Shown: piece by piece, positions 7,077 to 12,258 of the stretch
How positions within the stretch are numbered: the stretch's first letter is position 1
Layout: every line of letters starts with the position of its first letter
Source of the DNA: a virus
Virus record (IMG/VR): IMGVR_UViG_3300042542_002585
Coordinates: 1-27,011 of that record
DNA: 27,011 bases
Strand: one strand, 5' to 3'
Made by a program: the position numbers and the translations under genes
Notes under the pieces: model-generated
Database searches by the model: none
What the model was told of the DNA's origin: nothing
What the model saw: only the letters and a program-made list of their open reading frames with translations

Positions 7077-7288
7077 TTGTCAGCCCTCCCCTTATACATA
7101 CGTCGTTGCACAAGCATCTGCGTGAACTCATCAAACTCTGGGCGAAATTCATCGCGCTCAAATTTGTACGGCTCGGCTTCAGGTGTTTCAATTCTGCGCT
7201 TTTTGTTGCGGCGAATTACGTGAGCGCAGTAGGCTACCGCAATGGTAGCAGGCGCTAAAATGATTGGGTAAATAATATCTAAACTCAT
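7073..7288 (-). CDS. first gene of the leftward operon, membrane protein, 71 aa
   Basis: I chose the ATG at 7288 (MSLDIIYPIILAPATIAVAY) because it lies about 20 bases after the -7 box of the leftward promoter; the longer frame from 7339 would begin upstream of that promoter. Residues 4-23 form one membrane segment, followed by a basic stretch (RRNKKRR) and an acidic cytoplasmic tail (ETPEAEPYKFERDEFRPEFDE). A positive charge cluster right after the helix suggests the tail faces the cytoplasm. No family is recognised. Its translation-initiation region contains a ten-base stretch complementary to the hairpin downstream of the repressor gene. Confidence 0.7.
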   Translation of the reverse strand: MSLDIIYPIILAPATIAVAYCAHVIRRNKKRRIETPEAEPYKFERDEFRPEFDEFTQMLVQRRMYKGRADK

Positions 7289-7309
7289 AAATGTGGTGCT
7301 ATGTGGTTG

Positions 7310-7340
7310 CAAATATAAAGGCATTATCCACAAAACCAAA
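7310..7340 (-). promoter_or_regulatory. leftward early promoter (Bacteroidota type)
   Basis: On the minus strand there is TTTG at 7340-7337, a 19-base spacer, and TATATTTG at 7317-7310. This fits the Bacteroidota housekeeping promoter (-33 TTTG, -7 TAnnTTTG, spacer 19-20). Transcription should start near 7305, giving a leader of roughly 15-20 bases before the ATG at 7288. It lies just beyond the repressor terminator, so the leftward operon has its own start. Confidence 0.75.
7324..7332 (-). promoter_or_regulatory. perfect DnaA box inside the leftward promoter
   Basis: TTATCCACA on the plus strand (TGTGGATAA on the minus strand) matches the strongest bacterial DnaA box in all nine positions. 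It lies wholly within the spacer between the -33 and -7 elements, where a bound protein would block RNA polymerase. I noticed no other perfect copy in the window. The operon it controls encodes a DnaA domain IV-like protein. Confidence 0.65.
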
Positions 7341-7348
7341 CAATTTTG

Positions 7349-7381
7349 AAAAAAAAATGCCCCGAGCCGAAACCCGAGGCA
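7349..7381 (-). terminator. intrinsic terminator after the repressor gene
   Basis: On the minus strand a 9-bp stem (TGCCTCGGG with CTCGGGGCA, two G-U pairs) with loop TTTCGG is followed by nine T residues (7357-7349). The two wobble pairs form only in RNA of this strand; the opposite strand would have C-A mismatches. This fixes the direction as leftward, ending the repressor transcript before the leftward promoter. Confidence 0.85.
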
Positions 7382-7398
7382 GTTAGCACCACACTAAC
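7382..7398 (-). other. stem-loop in the repressor 3' UTR, candidate antisense RNA loop
   Basis: The minus-strand RNA can form GTTAG-TGTGGTG-CTAAC, directly before the terminator hairpin. The segment UGUGGUGCUA, spanning the loop and the 3' arm, is complementary at ten of ten positions to UAGCACCACA in the leader of the leftward operon, which lies 5 bases before its ATG. An additional G-U pair extends the duplex. It could regulate translation in trans; an inverted DNA repeat for a protein is the alternative. Confidence 0.4.
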
Positions 7399-7411
7399 GG
7401 CGCAAATATAA

Positions 7412-7588
7412 TCAAAGTTGATCGAGCGTGCGCTCCAATTTTTTTAGGGTTGCTAAACTTTTTGGCTCCCTCTTTTCCCAGTGAGTCAAAACGCACCGAT
7501 TTATGCCAGCCAAAGCACAAAGTTTCGTCAAGTTCACGCCTTTCTCAATTGCTTTTATCCTCAATTCGCTCACAATATTTTTATCCAT
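7412..7588 (-). CDS. minimal HTH repressor, 58 aa
   Basis: A 58-residue protein starting MDKNIVSELRIKAIEKGVNL. Residues about 18-45 form a Cro/CI-type (HTH_3/Xre) helix-turn-helix: LTKLCALAGINRCVLTHWEKREPKSLATLKKL, with the Ala-Gly turn and a recognition helix in NRCVLTHW. There is no C-terminal oligomerisation or autocleavage domain, so it is a minimal, Cro-sized protein and would not be RecA-cleavable. The longer frame starting further upstream would run through the promoter, so the ATG at 7588 is preferred. It is divergent from the recombination operon and ends in its own terminator. A repressor role is inferred from this context; it could also be Cro-like. Confidence 0.78.
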   Translation of the reverse strand: MDKNIVSELRIKAIEKGVNLTKLCALAGINRCVLTHWEKREPKSLATLKKLERTLDQL

Positions 7589-7593
7589 AGCAA

Positions 7594-7626
7594 CAAATTT
7601 ACAAAAAAAGCGATAAATTTGCAAAT
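7594..7626. promoter_or_regulatory. divergent promoter/operator region
   Basis: Only 40 bases separate the two divergent ATGs. A perfect 8-bp inverted repeat, CAAATTTA (7594-7601) and TAAATTTG (7614-7621), places a -7 box (TAAATTTG) on each strand. For the minus strand there is also TTTG at 7625-7622 with a 20-base spacer, a full consensus promoter for the repressor; the plus-strand box lacks a good -33. The 10-bp palindrome ATTTGCAAAT lies at 7617-7626. Predicted starts are so close to the ATGs that both mRNAs may be leaderless. Confidence 0.7.
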
Positions 7627-7628
7627 GT

Positions 7629-8393
7629 ATGATGTACCACACTGACACAAGCCGCGTCTCAAAGAGCGGCCTCGACTTAATTAATCGCGCTCCAGCACTT
7701 TATTACGAGCGCTATCTAAACCCCAACGCCTCACCGCAAAAAGAAACCCCCGCGCTAATCATTGGCTCCGCTGCTCATTGTGCAGTATTCGAGCCTCAAG
7801 AGTTCGGCAAACGCTATGCTGTTGCCCCGCATTGCGACCGACGCACAAAGGAAGGAAAAGAAATTTGGGCCAACTTCCTCGAGCATTCAAAGGGTTTGAT
7901 TCCACTGGATGCCGAAAGCGCTACAATGGTTGAGAGGATAATGGAAAGCGTCCGCGGTCATCGGACGGCGCAGTACCTTTTAAAAGACGGAATCGCTGAG
8001 CAACCCATTTACTGGAATGATGAAGAGACAGAAATTGATTGCAAGGCTCGCCCCGATTGGTTGACGCCTGACAACGTTATTATTGATTTAAAAACGACAG
8101 AGGACGCAAGCCCGCGAGGCTTCGCTCAGAGCGTTAAAAAGTACCGCTACGATGTGCAGGCTGCCTTTTACTCCGATGGGCTCGAGGAAGCCACAGGAAA
8201 GCCCTGTAATGGTTTCTTTTTTGTAGCTGTTGAAAAGCACCCGCCATATTTAGTTGGCTGGTATTTTATCGGCAACGAGGATCTAAAGGAAGCGCGCCAG
8301 AAATACAAAAAAAATCTAATGACCTACGGCTTTTGCAAGAAGTCGAACATATGGCACGGATATAGTGAAATAGTAACAAAGGTAATTTTATGA
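7629..8393 (+). CDS. PD-(D/E)XK exonuclease, RecE C-terminal type
   Basis: A 254-residue nuclease of the phage exonuclease family related to the RecE C-terminal domain (DUF3799/PDDEXK). Visible motifs are GSAAH with His50, an acidic residue in the QPIYW strand (Glu124), RPDWL with Asp143, DLKTT with Asp153 and Lys155, and the VQAAFY motif with Gln177 and Tyr181. These residues form the metal site. The enzyme would resect double-strand ends 5' to 3', producing single strands for the annealing protein two genes downstream. The N-terminus (SRVSKSGLDLINRAPALYYERYL) is typical. I chose the ATG at 7629; a second ATG follows immediately. The gene is complete and leads the only plus-strand operon. 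Confidence 0.88.
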   Translation: MMYHTDTSRVSKSGLDLINRAPALYYERYLNPNASPQKETPALIIGSAAHCAVFEPQEFGKRYAVAPHCDRRTKEGKEIWANFLEHSKGLIPLDAESATMVERIMESVRGHRTAQYLLKDGIAEQPIYWNDEETEIDCKARPDWLTPDNVIIDLKTTEDASPRGFAQSVKKYRYDVQAAFYSDGLEEATGKPCNGFFFVAVEKHPPYLVGWYFIGNEDLKEARQKYKKNLMTYGFCKKSNIWHGYSEIVTKVIL

Positions 8394-8737
8394 AAACCAC
8401 AGATTTAAGAATTGGTAATTTAGTATTGAGTAAAGGCGTTCCCGTTCAAATTGAAGAAATAATGTGGGAAACGGTGCGATATTGTTATGGTGAATTTCCA
8501 ATAGATTATATTCAACCTGTACCAATAACCGAAGAATGGTTGTTAAGGTTTGGTTTTGAGTTTAAGGTAGTGTATGGAAATAATTTTTGGACATTAAATA
8601 ATATTTTAATTTTTGAAGATAAAAATGGGAATTTTGAGTATAGTGTGGGGTTAAAAATACAATCAATACACCAATTACAAAACCTATACTTTGCTTTGAC
8701 AGGTAAAGAACTACAAACCCAATTTGATAAACTATGA
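8390..8737 (+). CDS. AT-rich cargo gene, MKTTDLRIGNLV family
   Basis: A 115-residue protein beginning MKTTDLRIGNLVLSKG, with PVPITEEWLLRFGFEF in the middle and IHQLQNLYFALTGKEL near the end. I recognise this as a small family that is widespread in Bacteroidota phages and prophages, without a known function. The base composition is clearly different from both neighbours: about 30% G+C in sampled segments against about 50% in the exonuclease gene, with a strong preference for A/T-ending codons. It nevertheless has ATGA overlaps with both neighbours. It looks like a transferred cassette inserted cleanly into a two-gene recombination operon. No membrane segment is visible. Confidence 0.8.
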   Translation: MKTTDLRIGNLVLSKGVPVQIEEIMWETVRYCYGEFPIDYIQPVPITEEWLLRFGFEFKVVYGNNFWTLNNILIFEDKNGNFEYSVGLKIQSIHQLQNLYFALTGKELQTQFDKL

Positions 8738-9330
8738 GCACAGAAATAACAGAAACAAACCCCGCGCCACTCAGTAGCTTCGAGCTGGCCCAACGCCAAG
8801 CAAAAGCCCTGAGCGCTTCAGACTTGGTGCCACAACAATACAAAGGCAATGTTGCCAATACTTTGGTGGCCTTAGAAATTGCAAACCGCATCGGCGCCTC
8901 TCCGCTTATGGTGATGCAAAACCTGCATATCATTCACGGTCGGCCGAGTTGGTCCAGCACATTCGTAATTGCTGCAATTAACGGCTGCGGAAAGTTCACC
9001 GCCCTGCGCTTTGTTGGGGATCTTGACAAAGGTATAAAGGCAGTAGCAACCGAAAAGGCAACAGGCGAGACCGTGGAAGGCCCCGCAGTTACGATGGCAA
9101 TGGCAAACGCTGAGGGCTGGGTAAGCAAGGCGGGCAGTAAATGGAAAACAATGCCCGAGCTAATGATGCGCTACAGGGCCGCCGCTTTCTTTGGCCGTCT
9201 CTACGCCCCCGAGATTACGATGGGAATGCACAGCGTTGAGGAAGTTGTAGACATTCAACACGAAGAGCCCGCAGGGGTTGCAGCGATCAACGCTAAACTA
9301 ATCAACCCAACGCCTGAACTAAATCCTTAG
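8734..9330 (+). CDS. probable single-strand annealing recombinase
   Basis: A 198-residue protein. Residues about 15-75 (FELAQRQAKALSASDLVP, then LVALEIANRIGASPLMVMQN and HIIHGRPSWSS) match the RecT-like annealing proteins annotated in many phages, which have an early helix, the 'GxSPLxVMQNL' stretch and a 'HGRPSWS' turn. TFVIAAINGCGKF is followed by beta-strand segments and MRYRAAAFFGRLYAPEI, typical of the family's C-terminal half. It would pair complementary strands exposed by the exonuclease. The pairing of exonuclease and annealing protein in one operon is the usual RecE/RecT or lambda exo/bet arrangement. The final codons overlap the endolysin gene on the other strand. The exact family is by eye. 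Confidence 0.68.
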   Translation: MSTEITETNPAPLSSFELAQRQAKALSASDLVPQQYKGNVANTLVALEIANRIGASPLMVMQNLHIIHGRPSWSSTFVIAAINGCGKFTALRFVGDLDKGIKAVATEKATGETVEGPAVTMAMANAEGWVSKAGSKWKTMPELMMRYRAAAFFGRLYAPEITMGMHSVEEVVDIQHEEPAGVAAINAKLINPTPELNP

Positions 9331-9865
9331 ACTCCAGCAAAGTATAAGTGAAGCGGTTGCCGTGAATGGTGGCCGCTTTTTTTGCGAGTGCCATAAACTC
9401 GTTGAAATCTGCAACGCGTTTGAACACTTGGCACCCGTGGCTCCAGTCATCGACGCGGGCACTGTCAACTCCAGCCTTGTGAATGTTAATACCAAAAACG
9501 CCCGTTTCGGTTTTGTCTTGTTGGTATATTCCGTCTTTGGTGTAATCCCGGTAGACAGTTACAGGCCCGCATTGTTTGAGCGCTTCATACTTTCCCTGGT
9601 GCAATCCAATGGCGTGGCTACCTCTGTACTGATTTGCAACCAAGCGAGCAGTTCCGCCGCCGTTATCAGTTGTTGCAGCCCATTCTTTGACTACCCAAGT
9701 GTTTTGTATTTTGTACGCAACCACAAGCTTATCGTCGAAAGCGTTGGTAACTTTGTTGCCGGTGGAACTATTACGGATCCCGATGATATTTAAATTGTAC
9801 TCGCCATCCTCAAAGAAGGCATATTTTTTGGCGGACATAGTGGCCTTTAATACTGCTATATTCAT
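9302..9865 (-). CDS. endolysin with L,D-transpeptidase-type active site
   Basis: A 187-residue protein with the YkuD (L,D-transpeptidase) catalytic pattern: His129 in NIHKAG, then WSHGCQVF with Ser142, His143, Gly144 and Cys145. The spacing of His and the SHGC motif is as in the family. No signal peptide or cell-wall-binding domain is seen, as expected for a holin-dependent phage endolysin that acts as a peptidoglycan hydrolase in the periplasm of a Gram-negative host. The position, directly after the holin and spanin-like genes, supports lysis rather than host-type cross-linking. The ATG overlaps the preceding gene by ATGA. The final 29 bases overlap the 3' end of the recombinase gene on the other strand. 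Confidence 0.8.
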   Translation of the reverse strand: MNIAVLKATMSAKKYAFFEDGEYNLNIIGIRNSSTGNKVTNAFDDKLVVAYKIQNTWVVKEWAATTDNGGGTARLVANQYRGSHAIGLHQGKYEALKQCGPVTVYRDYTKDGIYQQDKTETGVFGINIHKAGVDSARVDDWSHGCQVFKRVADFNEFMALAKKAATIHGNRFTYTLLESKDLVQALG

Positions 9866-10167
9866 AAGATCAAAGTTAATAAAAAGACGGCTGCAATTGC
9901 ATAGGTTGTGCGGCGCAGTCGGTGGTATTTCTGATCACGCTTTTGCAACTCATCGAGTAGCTTGGCCTGTATCTTATCCTGTTGTGCAATTACCTCGGCA
10001 TCAATCTTCCGATACTCAATACAAAGCGCCAGATTCTCGCGAGCCTCTGCGCCCTTTAGCAGATAGTAATTATTTGCCGAGACTGTCGAGCTGTCTGTGC
10101 ATTGCGATAAGGCGCAATGTGGCGCCGCAAGAAGTATCACCATTAAGAGCAATATAGAGCGTGTCAT
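9862..10167 (-). CDS. candidate u-spanin-like lysis protein, 101 aa
   Basis: The N-terminus is a signal sequence (MTRSILLLMVILLAAPHC, then ALSQC); residues 24-80 form a polar, helical linker; and residues about 86-101 are a C-terminal membrane segment (TYAIAAVFLLTLIL). A lipid-anchored N-terminus plus a C-terminal transmembrane helix is the design of a unimolecular spanin, which joins outer and inner membranes. Cys23 stands after Leu-Ser-Gln, which differs from the usual lipobox (Gln at -1 is atypical), so the lipid anchor is unproven. The gene overlaps the preceding membrane-protein gene by 98 bases in a different frame, similar to Rz/Rz1 nesting. It is coupled to the endolysin by ATGA. Confidence 0.5.
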   Translation of the reverse strand: MTRSILLLMVILLAAPHCALSQCTDSSTVSANNYYLLKGAEARENLALCIEYRKIDAEVIAQQDKIQAKLLDELQKRDQKYHRLRRTTYAIAAVFLLTLIL

Positions 10168-10372
10168 ATTTTTGATTAATTACAATTTGTGTATCGTGAA
10201 GGGCTTTGTATTTCAGGCGGATTTGATACAGGGTATCGAGGTCTTTTTGCACAATGCGCAGGGCAGGGCCGTGCACTACCCGCTCGCGTTTTGGTACCGC
10301 AAATTCCACGTAAGCCATCCCGCCAAAAACGAGCAGGACCAACAGCAGTATGGTGAGGTTACTCTTGCTCAC
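10070..10372 (-). CDS. membrane-anchored lysis-region protein, Rz-like, 100 aa
   Basis: Residues 4-24 form a single membrane anchor (NLTILLLVLLVFGGMAYVEF), followed by a charged segment (VPKRERVV) and a helical periplasmic part (VQKDLDTLYQIRLKYKALHD, then INQKYDTLYIALNGDTSC). This is an inner-membrane spanin (Rz-like) layout, with the rest projecting into the periplasm. Size and order (after the holin, before the endolysin) agree. Its 3' 98 bases overlap the downstream spanin-like gene in another frame. The start overlaps the holin's end by 14 bases. No family match is claimed beyond topology and position. Confidence 0.55.
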   Translation of the reverse strand: MSKSNLTILLLVLLVFGGMAYVEFAVPKRERVVHGPALRIVQKDLDTLYQIRLKYKALHDTQIVINQKYDTLYIALNGDTSCGATLRLIAMHRQLDSLGK

Positions 10373-10592
10373 CCTTTTTGCCGCTAAACTTATCGACAGA
10401 AGTAAAGCCGAGCGTTAGGATTGTAACCCATTCAACAGCCGCTACCAATTCCGCACTGGGTGCAATCTCCTGCGGGCTCATTGAGTTGTGTGCCATCGTT
10501 CCGAATAGAACAAAAGCGCCAATGATCCCCACAAAGCGCTTGCTAGAAAGTTGGCCGTTATCGCCCTTAAATATTTCGAGTATCTTTTTCAT
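10359..10592 (-). CDS. probable holin, 77 aa
   Basis: A small protein starting MKKILEIFKGDNGQLSSKRF, with two hydrophobic segments at about residues 19-37 (FVGIIGAFVLFGTMAHN) and 47-63 (ELVAAVEWVTILTLGFTS), and a basic tail (KFSGKKGEQE). The 'GDNGQLSSKRFVG' start followed by two helices is a pattern I recognise from Bacteroidota phage holin-like proteins. A class II (two-helix) holin would form lesions that release the endolysin. The position fits. The ATG shares one base with the stop of the 38-residue gene (TAATG). Confidence 0.7.
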   Translation of the reverse strand: MKKILEIFKGDNGQLSSKRFVGIIGAFVLFGTMAHNSMSPQEIAPSAELVAAVEWVTILTLGFTSVDKFSGKKGEQE

Positions 10593-10708
10593 TATCTACC
10601 TTGGCCGCGGTATCTTTTCGCGGGCTTGTTATTTTTAGAATGTACGCCTTTGTTTTTACGCTTGGGCTTTGGTTGCCATTTGGCCACGGATGCGCTCGCC
10701 TTTGCCAT
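10592..10708 (-). CDS. very basic small protein, 38 aa
   Basis: A 38-residue frame from an ATG at 10708 to a TAA that overlaps the holin ATG (TAATG). The product, beginning MAKASASVAKWQPKPKRKNK and ending PAKRYRGQGR, contains about 13 Lys or Arg and no acidic residue. The pattern 'KPKRK-KGVHSK-N...KRYRGQGR' recurs as a small gene beside the tail/lysis genes of Bacteroidota phages, so it is not a chance frame. A nucleic-acid or membrane-binding role is possible but unknown. It fills an otherwise empty gap of 117 bases and is usually missed because of its size. Confidence 0.65.
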   Translation of the reverse strand: MAKASASVAKWQPKPKRKNKGVHSKNNKPAKRYRGQGR

Positions 10709-10709
10709 T

Positions 10710-11075
10710 TTACAAGCCGTTTAGTTTTAGCATATTGTTGAGGCTCAGCGTGTCCATTTCAGCCAGTGAGGTATCCACCCCCATAATCCGCATTGTGGTG
10801 GCATACTTTTCCGCCTTTAATTCAAACACCTGAGCCTTGGTTGTAGCTTTAACTACGGCCTCCTTTAGCGCTTGCTTTTCCGCTACCTTACTTTCAACCA
10901 TTGCCTCGCTAACTGCGTGAGCTGCGTGAGTCGCTTGCCCCACTGCCTGGGTGTGTTGCTGAATCTTTTTTAACATTGCATCCATTTCGTTCACTGGCTC
11001 AGGCTTTACTGCCCACGATGTCGTAAACAAAAAACCGCAAAGGAAAAGAAAAGAAAAAATGTATAGCAGTCTCAT
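10710..11075 (-). CDS. exported coiled-coil protein, 121 aa
   Basis: The N-terminus is a signal peptide (MRLLYIFSFLFLCGFLFTTS, followed by a WAV site near residue 21-23). The mature part is an alanine-rich, heptad-like helix with Ala/Val/Lys content (AVGQATHAAHAVSEAMVE, then EKQALKEAVVKATTKAQVFELK), probably coiled-coil. A role in the periplasm is implied. It follows the tail-tip and fibre genes and precedes the holin; it could belong to lysis (an outer spanin or inhibitor) or be injected. No family is recognised. The gene is complete with normal flanking spacing (4 bases from the upstream gene). Confidence 0.65.
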   Translation of the reverse strand: MRLLYIFSFLFLCGFLFTTSWAVKPEPVNEMDAMLKKIQQHTQAVGQATHAAHAVSEAMVESKVAEKQALKEAVVKATTKAQVFELKAEKYATTMRIMGVDTSLAEMDTLSLNNMLKLNGL

Positions 11076-11079
11076 GTCG

Positions 11080-11361
11080 TTATAGTTTTTTCATTGAGTT
11101 AATTATACGCAATTCGGTGATCGCCGCAGACAAAGCACTGTCTGCCGTCTTGAGCATCTTGTAGGCTTGTTTTTGCTCTGCCCTCATCACCGCCATCTCC
11201 TTACGGCACTCATCGATTTGCGCCTGATTGCCCGAACGCAAGTCCATATACAAATAACTAACAGCCAAAAGCATACAAAAAGCCACGGCAGCAACTGGGT
11301 TTTTACGGAATTGGTCAAAGCTAACAGGTAGCGCATTGGGTTTTACTTTCGGTGCCGTCAT
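11080..11361 (-). CDS. membrane-anchored coiled-coil protein, 93 aa
   Basis: The N-terminal 22 residues are polar (MTAPKVKPNALPVSFDQF). Residues 24-42 form a membrane helix (AAVAFCMLLAVSYLYMD). A charged helix follows (QIDECRKEMAVMRAEQKQAYKMLKTADSALSAAITELR), likely a coiled coil. The 'NPVAAVAFCMLLAVSYLYMDLR' layout is one I associate with small proteins in this position of Bacteroidota phages. It may be an accessory lysis or membrane-docking protein. It lies 11 bases after the preceding gene. Confidence 0.65.
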   Translation of the reverse strand: MTAPKVKPNALPVSFDQFRKNPVAAVAFCMLLAVSYLYMDLRSGNQAQIDECRKEMAVMRAEQKQAYKMLKTADSALSAAITELRIINSMKKL

Positions 11362-11372
11362 TGCTGAAAAAA

Positions 11373-11714
11373 TTAAATCGTTACAACTTCAACCTGTGCG
11401 GAATAGATTGCATTTAACGCCGAGTAAACCGCATTTATTAAAAGGGTTTCGGCTGCCAATGTTTCGTAATCCGCAACGGTCAACTCCAAGCCTGCAAAAG
11501 TGGTGTTAAAATCCTCAATCCCTTGTATAGGTGCTTTGCCTTCTGCCAATGCTTGAACACTTGCAAAAACAAATGTTGCGATTTGGGCGGGAATGATTGC
11601 GTCTTTTTGACTTTTTACATCTGCGTAACCTTCTGCGATTACGACTACTGAACCCGAAGGAATTGATAAACCGCTTGTTAGGTTTACGGGGCTTAAAATT
11701 TTTATTGCTTGCAT
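11373..11714 (-). CDS. hypothetical tail-region protein, 113 aa
   Basis: A protein starting MQAIKILSPVNLTSGLSIPS, with beta-strand-like Val/Ile alternation in the first third (SGSVVVIAEGYADV) and Ala-rich helices after (IATFVFASVQALAEG, then ADYETLAAETLLINAVYSAL). The start resembles a short capsid- or fibre-decorating domain but I cannot assign it. Its ATG lies 13 bases inside the end of the GIY-YIG gene, so the nuclease gene ends within its translation-initiation region. It is moderately AT-rich compared with later genes (about 40% G+C by sampling). Possibly a chaperone for the fibre; that is guesswork from position. Confidence 0.6.
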   Translation of the reverse strand: MQAIKILSPVNLTSGLSIPSGSVVVIAEGYADVKSQKDAIIPAQIATFVFASVQALAEGKAPIQGIEDFNTTFAGLELTVADYETLAAETLLINAVYSALNAIYSAQVEVVTI

Positions 11715-12241
11715 AATTTTTCTATTTTGTATTTGTTCTTAAAAGTATTGTTTAGGTATCCGTGTATTGTGCCAATTGCAAGACCCAAATCTTTTGATGC
11801 TTCGGTTAGTGAAGAATAAGTTTTTCCATTTGTCCCACAATAAATTTGAATTCTATTTTTTGCGGGTTTTCCCTTCATCGCAATACTGTGATTTGGCTTT
11901 GGAACTCCTTTTCGACTTAACGACATTTTCAATCGTGTACTTTCGCTAATAAGTTCTTTTTTGAAACCACAGATTCCCATTCCACCAAGCGTTTTATTCA
12001 CCAAAGTTCCGCCATCAATCTCGCGTTTGTACAAAGCAATTAATTCTTTTTCTTTTTGCAATGCCTCATTCTTATTCAAATCATCAAAAAGTATTTCAAC
12101 CCTATATTTGGTTTTAGCCACAATTTCACTCCATTCTTTTGTACGAAGCGATTTCCTAAATGGTCGTTTATTATCCGAACTCATACCAATGTAAAATGGT
12201 TGATTTGTGTCTAATCTGATATGTCTATAAATGTATGCCAT
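11702..12241 (-). CDS. GIY-YIG homing endonuclease
   Basis: A 179-residue protein. The N-terminal domain has the GIY-YIG nuclease pattern: AYIYRH (strand 1), then PFYIGMS (strand 2), an Arg-containing helix and KEKELIALYKREIDGG, which carries the catalytic Glu. Residues around 100-130 contain NUMOD3-like motifs (TRLKMSLSRKGVPKP, then SIAMKGKP), and the C-terminus has a NUMOD1-like helix (SLTEASKDLGLAIGTIHGYL). Such free-standing homing endonucleases spread by cutting alleles that lack them. I chose the ATG at 12241; a TTG two codons earlier is less likely. It is about 32% G+C by sampling, well below most of the window, consistent with recent arrival, and it separates the fibre gene from its downstream neighbour. 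Confidence 0.88.
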   Translation of the reverse strand: MAYIYRHIRLDTNQPFYIGMSSDNKRPFRKSLRTKEWSEIVAKTKYRVEILFDDLNKNEALQKEKELIALYKREIDGGTLVNKTLGGMGICGFKKELISESTRLKMSLSRKGVPKPNHSIAMKGKPAKNRIQIYCGTNGKTYSSLTEASKDLGLAIGTIHGYLNNTFKNKYKIEKLCKQ

Positions 12242-12258
12242 ACTCAAAGATACGCATT

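Noticed and set aside
7403-7410. Additional TATATTTG box after the repressor stop, as a promoter for a small RNA
   Set aside because: No TTTG is found 19-20 bases upstream; the downstream hairpin is more simply part of the repressor's 3' UTR.
12245-12252. TATCTTTG box before the GIY-YIG gene as its own promoter
   Set aside because: It lies almost on the start codon with no -33 element; too weak to list.
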